The position numbers were made by a program, and so were the translations under genes. Source: Cyprinodon diabolis (taxonomy: Eukaryota > Chordata > Actinopteri > Cyprinodontiformes > Cyprinodontidae). From it: a DNA stretch of 64,000 bases. The notes below the pieces were generated by a model. It saw only the letters and a list, made by a program, of their open reading frames with translations, did no database searches and had not been told where the DNA came from. The stretch spans positions 27,691,103 to 27,755,102 of the forward strand of contig CM060076.1 in NCBI GenBank assembly GCA_030533445.1, read 5' to 3'. This document shows positions 38,116-50,394 of this stretch, piece by piece. Numbering within the stretch: position 1 is the first letter of the stretch; each line of letters opens with the position of its first letter.

Positions 38116-39353
38116 CAGAAAAAAAATAATTACCATTTCAAATTTTTTTTAGCCATTTACATCTTTCCTTTTATTTATATGCATACAATGATGGTATTTA
38201 ATAATCAATCAAATAACTTTCAGTCTGTCAAGTATTATCCTGTGACCAACATGTCACCCTGCTTAAGGGGACATAAATGAAAGGGAGCATAAAGCACTTG
38301 TTAATTCTCGGCAACTTCTCTTACATTATAGTTTTGATAAAGTTTCTCTGTTATTTTAAGAGCACATATTTCAGTTATATTATTCCAAGATGAATAAATA
38401 CATAACATTAAGAATCATTCAATATTGAGTTTTAATTTGGCAAAATGATGTTTTCATTTCCATGTCAATTGGTTTGAACACATACCAATTTTTTTCTAAA
38501 AACAAATCAATTTATCTAAGGAAAAAACTAAGGAAAAAAACTCTCCTAAAACAAAACATAAATTATATCAAATTAGTTTCAATATGAAAGAAATAAGTTA
38601 AAGACCTATTAACATTTATAAAAAAATTTTAAAAAGGCATTTTAATTTTCACACTTTATTATTAAGCAACAGGTATTAGGAAAAGAAAAATAACAAAGGA
38701 AACTTTCAAGCATCTAAAAAGAATTTAAAAAAATTAACAAGTATGTTTAAAGCCTATTTGACTTCACATAACAATCCTTATTGAGCTGTGATATAATGGC
38801 AGCATTTTACTGCTGGGTTTTTAACCATTTTTCTTTTGCCTATTTTGCTCTTTTATGTGCACATATAGTTCATTGGTTTTATTTTAATCATAAAAGTTTC
38901 ATCTAGCATTCTTTGTTAAAGATGCCTTGTAACATAACTGTTGAATGTATTTATATCTTCAAGCAAAGGCTGGGCAATATGGCTTAAAAATATATTCTCT
39001 GACTCTTTCCTATTAAAACAGATTAATCATTTTTTTCTTAATTAAGTTTCATAATAAAAATGGAAAATTACATATTCTGCTCTAAAAACATTTGATTTCA
39101 ATCATCTATTTGAGATGTTACCTTAATTTGAAGGGCAGCAGAATTCAAGCTGCAAAACATGCTCTTAATTTAATCATATGTCACAACAAACTAAATAACT
39201 CACAAAACTTTTGTAGCTTGAGGTATCTAAAGGTATCTGGTTTTATTAGTTATAATTATACATCCAAGAATAAAAAACAATGATCTGATATCACTCTGAG
39301 CTATGGAAGCCGAAGGAGTGGATTGGTGACAAAAATAAAGATTTTTCAAACAT
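38116..39353. other. AT-rich non-coding DNA with a hAT-like phrase
   Basis: This stretch is very AT-rich. At 38968-39000, GGCTGGGCAATATGGCTTAA resembles a common fish hAT-type repeat start ('GGGCTGGGCGATATGG'), but only a short remnant is visible and no partner end was found. Otherwise featureless. Confidence 0.4.
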
Positions 39354-39530
39354 TAGGCAGGACAAGGCCAGTTTATTTGTATAGCACAATTCAGTACATT
39401 GACAATCCAAAATGCTTTACATGGATTAGATAATAAAATAAAATAAAAAGCAGAATAAAAAAAATGCAAAGCAAGTACAACAATTCTACCACAAAGAATA
39501 AAAGCAAGTAAAAAAAATACATCTCCTTAT
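39354..39530 (+). repeat. Dispersed teleost repeat, second copy
   Basis: GGACAAGGCCAGTTTATTTG, TATAGCACAATTCAGTACAT and AATGCTTTACATGG match the copy at 9151-9445 in the same orientation. The tail is A-rich (AATAAAATAAAATAAAAAGC). It is shorter than the first copy. Confidence 0.55.
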
Positions 39531-39689
39531 ATGAAAAAAAGATTAATTGATTAAATTAAATTAGTCCCTCAGCGCTACTTTGAGCTAAATTATTTACGTA
39601 TACAAATTTTGATACTTATAAAGCGTATGTTGCTCTGAAAGACTGTCAGACCTTATTTTTTTATGTGATATAGCTTCCGGATAAAGCGG

Positions 39690-40140
39690 GAGACGAAGAG
39701 TACGAGTACGAGTATTTGCAAGGTGTCAAAAGTACACACATTTGTCACTTAAGTAGAAGTATAGATACTGCAGTTTAAAAACACTCTGGTAAAAGTTGAA
39801 GTATCAACTTGACCTCTTTACTCAAGTAAAAATGAAAAGGTATGTGCTGCAAAAACCACTTAAAGTATAAAAGTATAACTGTTCCAAAAAATTCTTTGAG
39901 ATAGGGCCAAGGATGAGGGAGGTCTTGTTGGTCTCCATCTCCCGATACGCTCTCGCCTGTGTCCGACCTGTCAAATATTTCGCCATCTTTTTCCGAATCC
40001 GACATTGTAGCATGGCATAGACAATTCACGTTTGCAGTTTGAAGAACACCTGCTTGCTTCTGATGATTTCCTTTGGTGTCAGCACAAATTTGATTAATAC
40101 CAATGAGTGTTTGTGTTATATGACTCATCTAATTACACTA
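39690..40140 (-). mobile_element. Internally deleted hAT derivative
   Basis: The left part carries a fish hAT subterminal repeat (AAAAGTACACACATTTGTCA, CTTAAGTAGAAGTATAGATA, TTTACTCAAGTAAAAATG). The right part carries the start of a transposase reading frame on the minus strand (39880-40005). The element therefore joins its first coding segment almost directly to its 3' subterminal region. Exact termini and an 8-bp duplication were not located. The unlisted 39531-39689 is featureless. Confidence 0.65.
39880..40005 (-). pseudogene. hAT transposase N-terminal fragment
   Basis: On the minus strand the frame starts MSDSEKDGEIFDRSDTGESV and reaches HPWPYLKEFFG at residue 41. Acidic starts followed by 'HPWPYLxExF' are, from memory, typical of the first segment of fish hAT transposases, before the BED-type zinc finger. 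The finger, catalytic domain and dimerisation region are gone. Beyond residue 42 the frame runs on into the element's 3' repeat (to 39775), which is not protein-derived. The ATG is clear, and an in-frame upstream ATG (40126-40128) would add 41 residues of untranslated origin. Confidence 0.65.
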
Positions 40141-40157
40141 GTTTTCACCAGATATTC

Positions 40158-40385
40158 TTCCCACAGTCAAAAAAAAATGGCTGTTAGGTTGACTGCCTTC
40201 TCTAAATTTCCCTAGGTGTGAGTGTGTGTGTATGGTTGTGTATTTTTGTATGTCTCTGTGTCTCCCTGCGACAGACTGGCGACCTGTCCAGGGTGTACCT
40301 CGCCTCTCGCCTGTAGACTGCTAGAGATAGGCACCAGCACCCCTTGCGACCGTGACAAGGACTAAGCGGGAGAAAATGGATGTAA
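40158..40385 (+). mobile_element. tRNA-headed teleost SINE, 5'-truncated copy
   Basis: Landmarks in order are CCCACAGTC, CTGTTAGGTTGACTG, TCTCTAAATTTCCCTAGGTG, TGAGTGTGTGTGTATGG, CCCTGCGACAGACTGGCGAC, CTGTCCAGGGTGTACCTCGC, GACTGCTAGAGATAGGCACC and GACAAGGACTAAGCGGGAGA, ending in AAAATGGATG. This is the body and tail of a well-known fish SINE whose head has Pol III A and B boxes (seen in the copy at 50110-50342). The head is missing here. The tail resembles L2-type LINE 3' ends, the likely source of the copying machinery. Confidence 0.75.
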
Positions 40386-43300
40386 ATTATTTGCCTAACC
40401 TTCTGCAAAAACCAAATGCCTCTACTTTTCAACTCTTTGGTGAGTTGAGAGACATCCAATGGCAGGTAATTTAGCAGGTCTGAATATGGCTGCCGCGTTC
40501 ATCTTTTTGGAGCAGGCCATCGGACTGTTGTCAAAAAGAACCCCTCTTAGCCCTGGCCAGGGCAGGCTTACTGTAAGTTGCTCAGGAAAGCCTAAGCTTC
40601 TGGGGTAGATGAGGACGGAAAAGGCAAATTCACTCAGGGGTTTGAGATCCTATCTCTTTTGGGTCTATTGTTTAGTTCTGTTCGGCAAAAAACTCACATA
40701 GATCGGATAGAGCTTGCTTCTGTGGCTGCTTGCTCTAGTTGCTGATAGTGTTGAAGGTTAAGTAGCATACAGTCTTAATTAGATACTTATCGTTTGGATC
40801 CGGGTTGGGAGAAAGTTCTCCAATTTACCTCTTCTGCCCAGTTTCTTCTCTATGCTATAATTGTGGTGGGAGCAGAAATAGAGCATTATCTGTGGCCTGT
40901 AGTCTAGTTTTCTCCATTAGTCTCCTTGATGCAATGGGAACCTTGCTGTGAAGGTCCTACTTTGGGGGATTCCCTGGAAAGGGTTACTTATCTACAGTCT
41001 GGGAACATGTTGTTCTGGGTGCTATCAAACTTGATATTCCATCCAATACTAATACATTAATCTCATGGTTGTGAGACAGAACATACAGATATGGATTACT
41101 TGGTTTCCCTTAATTGTAACTAGTAAAATCCTAATAGACAATGTTGACTTTTGTGCTAGTAATGTTAAAATATAAATGAAAAACTGATCTAAATGCAGGG
41201 GACTGTAAATTCATATCTGGGGACACTGTTTATTTGTAAGCTTAGCAACTTACTGATATATGCCTGTGGTGGTTTGAATTTCCTTCAAAGCTTCTGTTTT
41301 TTTCTGAACTCCACTGTGGCAAAAATAATAGCCAACATGTGCATAATTTAAAAAAGTGTGCCCCATACTCAGATACCTTCAATAACATTCTGATTAAAAA
41401 ATATGAGATATATCTTCAAAAATAATATGATCATTTGTTGAGAGAAAATTTATAAATGTTTAGTGTATCTCAGTTACATAATGCTTTTTGGGTTGTCATC
41501 CAATTGGAGAGACACTGCTGGCTTTCATTAGCATCAGGCATTTTTCTCCATCATATTGAGTGATGCTGCCAGAAATCTGTGCTTCTGAAAACATTGCAAG
41601 GCCCTGCCAACAAGTCCCCACACCTCCCCTCCACCTCGTCCAAAAAAATCCCCACACTCACCCCACCCTACCTCCCCCCCTTTTAGCTCCGAGCGCAGCC
41701 AGAGTGGGGCCAGGTTGCTGAAAGGCAGTGTGGCCCCGCTCCAAGCCTGGCCACTTTGGAAATCGCCACACGCAAAGTGCTGGCCTCCCTGTTGTTGGCA
41801 TGATGGGGTCACCTCTAGGGCCGGGGGTGGGTAAACACACATGACCCAAGACAAACTTTCACAATTCCGCCAGGTGTGCAAACAGGAGGTCGCAAAAATA
41901 CCCGGAAAAGTCTGACCTTGCAAAAACAATATGACCGCCTCTGATGAACTCCTCCAAATGCAGAGGGTAAGGAAGAGAGGCAAAGAAATCTAGGGTGGAG
42001 CTGTTGTCAGAGGACAAGATGTGTGAATGTTGTTGCACAGCGAAGAAGTTTGATTGGTTTGGATGGAGGACTGACCTGTCCTGATTGGTCCTCATCCTAC
42101 TTAGAAAATGTAAATCTTTGCAGATGGAAAATGTCAAAGAAATATGCTTTACTTGTGTTCTGAGATATTTTTCTTTTATAGGATTCCAGTTCAACAACCC
42201 CACACATGGCAAATAATAATAGAATTTAACATCAAAATTGAAATAGAAATCTACCTTTTCTTTTTTTATTTTCTCCCCTGGTCATGGGCTGCATAAGCAA
42301 TACAATTCCCCATCTACTGAACCACTGTCTCCTGGGTCGGTGCGTCCCAGAGCTGACCCCTGTGGGGAGTCTTTCAGGCACCAAAAGTTGGTTTCTGCGT
42401 TCATATGAACTTGACTTGTTTAAGCAATCAGGCTTATGCCATTGAGTGTGAAGGACACAACAAAACAAGGGCTTAACTGGAACCAGATGCAGCACTGTCC
42501 TCCCAGATCATCAGATATAATTTGTGTCAGATCTTCGTCAGATAGCCACACTCTCTTTAAAAGGGATGGGCTCCTTGTGTGCAAGGGACAAACAAAGCTG
42601 TGCAGAGTTTAGCAAGTTTAGTTTTTTCTTCATCTAAGTTTAAGAAGCACCTTCCTCTGCCATCTCGATTTTGCTGTTTTCCTCATTCTGATTTTTAAAT
42701 CATTCAAGAAAATATTCCTCGTAGCCAGAACCACTTACTTTTCTTCATAATGTGATATATCTCTGTCATTATAAAATATAGCAGTAACCAAATGGTATAA
42801 TGAAATCATTGTTAGTCCTTACCTCTGCTCACCCTCGCTGCTAGACAGGGAGCGAGCACGTAGCTGCCTGCTGGTTATACTATTAGCAAAACAGATGAGA
42901 GATGTCTGCATGTCTGCAAAGTCAACCTGTAATTATCATGGCTTTATATCCCAAGGCAAGAGACTGAGTCAGATTTATAGATTGATTCTGTCTTCAAATT
43001 AGCATCGTGCCTCAGATTCCAACATTTCATCTCAGAGGCTGCAGGAATTTTTTTCATTGCTTAAAAAAAAAAAAGGCGAGTCATTGTAATTCACAACTAC
43101 ACATCCCAAAACCACAGCGTGGTAAAATGGTGTTGGAGGGGCCACACTTTGTGACTGTGCTCTTCAAAGCACACACATTAGGAGCCTCTTTAGAACTGCA
43201 GCTGTGATGCATTCAGGTTCGTGAAGCAGCTGTGAACTTTTACAGGGACAGAAAAAAAAGGTTCAAAGTGAGACTACAGTTAAACTGAATTTCCTTAGTA

Positions 43301-44149
43301 AACAGAAGTGGATCATGGCTTTGTATACTGGGCTAAACCTCATGAATCAGCTTTTTGTTTTGTTTTTTAGTGTGTTGCTCATCAAAAAACAGTGAACCTT
43401 TAAAAGCAGACTGGATCTTATGTCAGTTTGGAAAGCTGTTATATGTTTTATTATTATTTTAAGTTTTCTAACATCAGTTCTGTATTACTGAATGGCACAG
43501 AGAAGAATTTTTATTTAATAAAACTGATGGTTTCAATGCTATTTTTGGCCTTCCCACGCAGTGTCTCTTGTACATTTATTTCCTATTTATAAAAAATGAA
43601 TAAATTTTTTTAGACTCTGTTAAACATCCACATACATATATATTTTAAACCTAACAACCTAAATTAAAGTAAACATCTATAGAGGATATTTTATATCTAT
43701 GGTTTAAAAGGTTTCTTTCCTCTTTAATTATAGGATGAAGAGAATAAACTGCTTTAATGTTTTAACAAATAGTTGCTTTAGCCTGACATTTTCTTCCAAG
43801 AATCGGCAACCTCTGTTGTTTTACAAGTATTCCTCTTCAGCAGATTAAAACTCTTGCACTTTCATAACATGATTAGTGCTTTCTGATTGAAGTTGCATGC
43901 CTTGTACATGAGCAGTAGATGCATTCCTTCTCCAACTTGTCCTGGATTGATCTCTGCTGACTCAGAGGGAAGGCTGCATACCTTTCTGGCATCTTATACA
44001 CAATACACTGTACAGTCGGCTCTGGTTAGATTACATAGTTTGCAATTCACACTTTTTCTGTGCAGATTTTTTTTTTCTCTTGTAGTTTATTATTTTTAAA
44101 ATAAACAAATAATATAAAAAAAGAACAATTTATAGAGAACAGGTGGTCA
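40386..44149. other. Non-coding DNA, GC-rich block 41600-41990
   Basis: No gene was recognised. 41600-41990 has long C-rich runs (CCTCCCCCCC) and GC-rich unique sequence (GGCCACTTTGGAAATCGCC, ATTCCGCCAGGTGTGCAAAC). A 149-codon open frame on the minus strand there reflects this base composition and has no motif. 40480-41060 may be old repeat but was not identified. 42770-43010 looks single-copy. Confidence 0.4.
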
Positions 44150-45320
44150 GTGATCCTCACCATACATTGTCAATTTTTTTTCCAAAGAGCTTCATATTTT
44201 GCTTGTTGTAACCTTATTATAGAGCCTTACCATGCTGTGAATTTCTTCTACAGTGCCCATCCAGTTTTTGACTGTTAGGGGTTCTTGTTTGTGCCATTTG
44301 TATTTGATGGCCTTTTTACTGCTGCCAACTGAATTTTAAATAAGTAACTATCCTTCTTGTCTGTTTACATGACTAAAATCCCATGTCAGTATTGTTCTTG
44401 GGGTGCGTTACCCTAGGATTTTATCAATTTCTTTGGCAACATCTTCTCCAAATTGGGACAAATTGCAGCACTGCCAGAATAAATGTGCATGACCCACATT
44501 CTTTTCTCCATACAGTCTCTAGCAGGGTTGGTTTTAGGATGACAATGTCTTTTTTATCTTTAGAATAATAAAAAAAGGGACTAGATTTTTCCAACAGTAA
44601 ATATTTCATTCCTAGAACTAGTAGTAGTAACCTATTAACCATTAATCCTTTATATAGTATTAACACCACTTTACAACTTTTGTTGTTATATGCATCACTT
44701 AATATTTGTGTAATTGCGTTCAGTTCCCCTGGGAGAACTGAGTTTATTTCTTTTAAATAGTATTCCCATAGCTGACGGTACATGTAAAGATCTTCATTTT
44801 CCTAATCAAACTTTTTCTGCAGAGTTTAAAAACCTAAAATTTGGTCTTCTTCTTTAGAATGTTTAATCCTTTAGTTGTCCATTCTTTAAATTCAGAATTT
44901 GTTCTACCTGGTTTAAAACTTGTGTAATAGGCCAACCAGCTAAATAGTCTAATTTCTTCCTCTATCTTACATTTTCTTATTATTTTAAACCAAATTTCAA
45001 GGTTGAATCATGTGATTGAATCCAATTTATTTAAATTTTCCTTAAAGATAATCCTATTTGTGATCATTGATTGTACATTCTCTTTATTACCCATTTCTAT
45101 TTGTTTCCACTTTGTCATCTAGTCAGAATCACCTGTAGAGATGTTTTTAAGAAACCCTTAAAAGGTCTCAAAAGGTCCCGGTGATGCATTTCACCTATGA
45201 ATATCAAATTGTTTCATTTTAAACTTACTATTGAGTAAAGACAGAGGAACATATTTAATCTATAGGGAAGAGTCTAAACCTGGGTTGATTTAAAGTAGTT
45301 CCATCTGATCTGAATTTCAT
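44150..45320 (-). pseudogene. L1-type LINE ORF2 C-terminal remnant
   Basis: Read on the minus strand, 44400-44470 encodes GEKNVGHAHLFWQCCNLSQF followed by a conserved-looking VAKEIDKILG, the 'HxFWxC ... FW' zinc-knuckle-like end of L1/Tx1-type ORF2. Further upstream on that strand, 44860-45000 encodes WFKIIRKCKIEEEIRLFSWL then FKPGRTNSEFKEWTTKGLNI, matching the 'F.PG..D..F..W...G' region of the same ORF. Stops and frame changes separate the pieces. The reverse transcriptase and endonuclease domains are absent, so this is a 5'-truncated dead copy. Its ends are approximate. Confidence 0.7.
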
Positions 45321-46867
45321 ATTGAGAAAGCAGTCCTGTATAAAGACATAATCTATGAGACAACTGCGTTTGAAACGGTTATCATAAAACAATACAGGCA
45401 GTGAACTCTGAGCGCTGGCCTGCCTCCCTTCGCTTCAGGCTATATTGACTGGTTCAACACAGTGTCCTGCTCATACATCTTTCTAAAATTATACACCACA
45501 ACGAAGAAAAACCCTCCACTTCTAAACAACTTCCAAAAAAATCTGATTTAGTCTCTTTGCCTTTTGTCTTTTTTTTGTTTTGTTTTGTTATTGTGTTACA
45601 CGGGGACTGAAAGACGAGTCAGAGAGCTATGAAATCATGTGAGGAGAGCAATTATCCATCACAAAAGCCCCACAGAATAAAAAATAACCCACCGGCTGGA
45701 GGAGACAACAGAGCTTTTGTTTTGCCCGATTGTAAGCGACACAGTGCTGAACTCCTACCGCATAATGGCTTGTTTCTCCTGTGAGCTGTCTGCTTTTATC
45801 AAGCATACTTTGTTCTCTTCAGCAAGTAAACTGGGTTTCTGGGCAGCTTATCTGTGAGCTCATTCAGGTTGGGGATTGGCTTTTTTGACCTCCGCATTTG
45901 AGTCACGGCCAGCACTTCATTAATTCATTCTTCCTTGCACTTGCCACTCATGACACACAACCGTTCCTGTTTTTGACATTTGCCTAGAATGACGGCATCA
46001 TGTCACGGGGGGAGTGACACGTGACTCCCGGCCCTACAGTGGAGCTGTATCATCAAAACAGCGTAATTATAATGCTGACTTGGCAGTTCAGCCGCTTGAA
46101 CCTTGTTGACCCAGACCTAGCAGCCACTGTGAAACTTCTCAGTTGCTGACACCTGACCACACAATGAAGGGTTCCCAGAAGTTGTGTTGTTGCTTTGCTG
46201 TACCAGACCAACTGGATGTTGATCTGAATACCATCAGAAACAACATTCTCTTCATGATCAACGAGTCAAGAGGTTATGTTGAGATATCAATCAGGTCTAA
46301 GGTCCAGAAACCTTTCTCACCTTTAAGGCATTTCGGGCTGTAGATGCAGACAGGTCTGTTGGCACACCTGGTATAAATACTGCACTCCATTTTGGTACTT
46401 ATGCGATAAAACTACCTTTTATCAATAGCAATCTGTAAGATTTACATTGGAGAATCGAGAAGGCCATAGATCAAGTTGATTCTGTGTCTAGTGAGCCACT
46501 GTGTCAATATAGTCTAATGTTTTTGATCATTATTATCTTGCATTAATGTGGCACATCAGATTTTTGCAAAGTGAGCTTCTTAGGAGTGACAGCGGTGACA
46601 GCCAATCAGAGAAGGAGCTTGTGGGTGGTCTAAACTCAGGGAAGCAGGCTTTAGCTTGAGCTGAGGTTTTCCGCTTGTTCATAGTGCTCGACTAATGTCT
46701 GTGTACTGTAGCGTAACATTGTCTTTGGACAGTAAAATGTGCAAAAAGGAGGTTTTAAAATGCCCCCCCAAAATTACGTCCATGGAATAAACACAATCAC
46801 ATAAGCCCATTTGTGGATATCTTTAACACCATCTAGGTTATCAGGCTGGATAAGTATATATGTGTAT
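45321..46867. promoter_or_regulatory. Unique block, candidate regulatory sequence 45640-46060
   Basis: No gene or repeat was recognised. 45640-46060 is a repeat-free run with the texture of a conserved non-coding element, including ATTAATTCATTC and a palindromic patch near 46000-46030 in which GTGTCACGGGG and AGTGACACGTGACTCCC share GTGAC/GTCAC and an E-box CACGTG. Function is inferred from appearance only. Confidence 0.25.
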
Positions 46868-47080
46868 GTAAATCCCTTTATTGTCCCACAATGGGGAAAT
46901 TCAACCCATTCCCTTGGAGAACAGTGGGCTTCCACTCTGCGGCACCTGGGGAGCAGTAAAAAACAAGGGTCTTGCTCAGGGAGCCAGAATGGCAGTCTAT
47001 GGGGGGTGTGTGGGACTTGAACTCAGAAGCTCCGGGACCCAAGCACCATGCTCTAACCACTAGGGCACCACTCCTGACTC
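46868..47080 (-). mobile_element. tRNA-derived SINE with A and B boxes
   Basis: On the minus strand the element starts GGAGTGGTGCCCTAGTGGTT, which contains a Pol III A box (complement of 47058-47068), continues to a B box GAGTTCAAGTCCC (complement of 47012-47024), then TCCCTGAGCAAGACCC and CTCCCCAGGTGCCGCAGAGT, and ends near CAATAAAGGGATTTACATAC. The tRNA-like head, unrelated body and AATAAAG-type tail make this an almost full-length SINE. It is not a tRNA gene: cloverleaf pairing is not kept and the body follows directly. Confidence 0.8.
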
Positions 47081-47095
47081 TCCTCCACCACATTC

Positions 47096-50000
47096 CCATA
47101 AAAGTCTAATTGTTATAGGAAAAAAAAGATGGCACCCACGGCCTACAACTCATATATAAGTACTCCCATGCATTCAGTGCTTTTTAAATACAAGAGGAAT
47201 TTATGAGCACTATCCTCAAGATGTTATTAGAATCTTATCCTGCTTGTTAATGCTTTACTCAGATTTGGACAATAGGGAAAAAATCCAGTCTATGCTAACA
47301 CTGATCCTCCAAACTACTATGGCAGCTGCTATATTTGTTTTGCAAGAGCTCTGTGTTTTACTAAGTCTAATCTTACCCTTACCGTAAATTTGATAGTGGT
47401 GGCTTGAGACTACCCCTCAAAGTGTTTCAGAGGGATAATGTTGGAACCTATCAGCTAATCCTGCTGTGTAAAAAATATGATTAATCATAACCTATTAATC
47501 ACAGACTGAATAGATGATTAAAGATTACCCATTTTTAGTGATCCAAAAAAATGTATTTTAGGTTTTAAAAAGAGTTTCTGACTGCAAGCATTGTAGTATG
47601 GTGAAGCATCACAGATCCTTCACCATACTCGCCACTGGGAACAGCAGTTTTCCTCTTATATTAAACCTAGATGGAGTATCTATTGCAGATAGCAAGGCAT
47701 TATATGAATAAAAAATGCATCAGTCAACGCCTCTGACACAGATTGAGTTAATTTTCTCAATTGTGTGACAGAACTGATTAGTTGACTTGAGTATCGGAAG
47801 CACAATTAGATACAGAAACAGAACAAGATAAATAAAGCTGTTCACTGTGTTGCGTTACTTTTTCACCAGAAGTCTCTGGGGTGGATTTTTCATCAGGAAG
47901 TTTTTTTTTAAAATGTTGAATACATCTATGATTCTTTGTTTTCATCTGACCAAAGCAAAACAACCTAGTTAGTACAGGTAATGGAAATGTTTTTTGATTG
48001 TAAAGGTACAACAGAAAGGATTTTTTTCCTGGCTGCAATTCAAAATAACAGTTTTTCATTTGAAAAGCATCTAACAGTTGTATGAAAGACTTACTGATTC
48101 TAGAATGACACTCTTTGCCAAAGTGAGCTCTCACCCTCATGTTCTGCTCGCTGTATGTGGTGTTATGTTAAATACGGATCCTCATTCAGTGGAATACAAG
48201 GAAAAGATTTATAAATAATATATAAATTAAATTACAGTTATGCTACAGGTGATATGGTTAAAAAAAATTACGTTTTTGCCATACGATGCATATATTTAGC
48301 AGTTGTAGGAATAGGTTGGTCCCATATACAAACCACAGTTCAGCAGAGCACTGGTCTTCTTTTCATACAAAAGTTTCACAGTGATGTAGAAATAGCAGCG
48401 CAGCATGGATGCCAAAGCAAGGAAGATATATATAAGTCTAGCTCCATCTACTTAGCACACAAATTAAACCAGCTTGTCAGTGAACATTTAGAAATCATCG
48501 CTAGCGTCTCAGTGGGCCTCGCTGTTTGAACTGCAGTGTAGGTAGGCACTGTTTATCCTGGAGCTGGTCCTTGATTAAAATGAGAAATGGGAGGGGGAAA
48601 AAAGAAAACGACATGGCTCAGTCTGTCGGTGGTTAGCCACAGCCCCCTCATCGCAGCGTCTAGCAATGATCTGATTTTCCTCCTTTTGCACTTTTATGCA
48701 ATCACAGCTCCAGGAGCTATTTTTAATGCATGTTTAGGTTGTGCGTGCGCCATTAGATATTAAACATTTCCCCTTATTACTTTATTTTCCCTCAAAGCTG
48801 TGACTCCAAAAACAGCTGTCCAGACACCACAAGAAAGAAGTCCAAACTCACTGGAAGACTTCGATACGACTTCTGGACTCTGATAGAAAAATATCTCCTT
48901 TTCATAAAGGTCACGCCTTCAAGCACCTCACTGAACAATTCACACAGAACATCAGCGTCCTCCTGGCGACACGGCGTCTTGCAAAAGATCCACCCTAAGC
49001 TTCACGCGACGGCTGCGCTCGGCCTCTGCAATGCTGTAAGCAGATATTTACTCTCACACCAGTGGCAGGGCAGCCAACAGAAGCTGATTGCAAGTGGTGT
49101 TTGTTTCCAATGAAAGCACGTTAATTCAGGCCCGGCCACAGTGTAAACTACCTTGGCGTTTTACAGATGTCGCCTGTTAAAGCGAATCACTGTACCTGCC
49201 TGTTTGCAAGGCCGGGGCCGTTCTGATGCCCCGCCAGAGAAAGTACATAACACATGCCAAATTTCTATTAATAAGCGTTTCCTCTTCTGATGCTGTAAGT
49301 CCTCGGTGTGTAACGTCTACTCTCTGCTAATTATATTGCATCATTTTTAGCTTTCATGGAGAAATGAATCCGGCTGCTTCACCGCACCAAGGTGAGTTAA
49401 TTTTAACTCATCTGAGGTATCATTATCCTCCAATATTTTTCTAGAAATGCTCCCCTTCAAGAAATAATTTTCTATGAAAACAGTCTTCTGTGAAGATCAT
49501 CTGCTGTGACAAAGCGAGGGAAAGGAGCGGCCCTGCTTTGCACACACGCTGTGCTAATAGCCTGCCTAATTTTCAAGCATGTTCCAGCACATGATACCTC
49601 TATTATGTTACTGAGAGAGCTTGTGATAATAAAGCGAGTCCATTTGAAAGGTGTGTGGTCCTGGGTGGTAGGAGGGAGAAAGTGTCTGGCAGGGTGGGCC
49701 ACCAACCACAGTCCTCAGGGCAGACCTTGGTCAAAGCTCTGAGGATGGCCAAGCTCTTCAGCACCGCACAGACAAATACAGCCAGAGTGGTATACGGCCA
49801 CCGGTGGAGAGCCAGTAATGAATGAAATATTATATTCCACATCAGATTCCAGACTTTAACATTATTTGCCTCACATAAAATTACATTTCTGACAGCGAAA
49901 AGTACATAAATTACAAAAACGTCTCTACAGCAAGTTGAAACCCTTAACTGGTGGCAAAGCCTTGAAAGCCTTTTTTTTTTAGCTTTACTAGAAACTGTGA

Positions 50001-50105
50001 AGAAATTTCTCATCAGCTTTAACTTTCTAGCTGAACAGGTACAGCGCTGTTAAAGTTACTGCTTAAGATCATCTGATAAATATATCAGATGAAAAATCCA
50101 AATAA
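47096..50105. promoter_or_regulatory. Unique DNA, candidate regulatory blocks 48540-49430 and 49490-49740
   Basis: No gene was recognised. 48540-49430 is a long repeat-free run in which GC-rich pieces (GCAAGGCCGGGGCCGTTCTG) alternate with AT-rich cores (AAATTTCTATTAATAAGCG, GCTAATTATATTGCATC). 49490-49740 has a similar look. 47096-48540 and 49741-50105 are AT-rich and featureless. Such texture is common in enhancers of developmental genes. This is a guess from appearance. Confidence 0.25.
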
Positions 50106-50109
50106 AAAA

Positions 50110-50342
50110 TAAATTTATTCAGGTAAAGAACCAACCCAAAATAATACACAGGTGTTTGCACAACATTCCACACACACCTAAGGGCAGTTTAGAGACACTA
50201 ACTAACTTCACACTCATGTAATTGGACTGTGGGGGTAAGGTGGAGTACCTTCAACCCACACATGCAACCTCCGCATCCAGGAATCAAACCCAGGACCTTC
50301 TTGTTACAAGACAAGAGTGCTAAAAACTGTACCACCATAAGG
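50110..50342 (-). mobile_element. tRNA-headed teleost SINE, head and body
   Basis: On the minus strand the head reads GGTGGTACAGTTTTTAGCAC (a decayed A box), CTTGTAACAAGAAGGTCCTG, then a B box GGGTTTGATTCC (complement of 50280-50291), the body (ACTCCACCTTACCCCCACAG, TCCAATTACATGAGTG) and GTCTCTAAACTGCCCTTAGG. The body is the same family as 40158-40385, and here the head is kept while the 3' tail is lost. Heavily mutated. Confidence 0.7.
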
Positions 50343-50394
50343 CTGTAAATAAAAAACTTTCTGAAAAAAAGGGGGAAAAACTGGTAGATATTTG

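Noticed and set aside
41534..41983. 149-codon minus-strand frame
   Set aside because: Length follows from the C-rich composition. It has G/W-rich runs and no domain, and overlapping frames are also open.
44424..44783. 119-codon minus-strand frame as a host gene
   Set aside because: It overlaps L1 ORF2 remnants in a neighbouring frame and is better explained as LINE debris.
47012..47068. A/B-box pair as a tRNA gene
   Set aside because: Cloverleaf pairing is not maintained and the sequence continues into a SINE body and tail.
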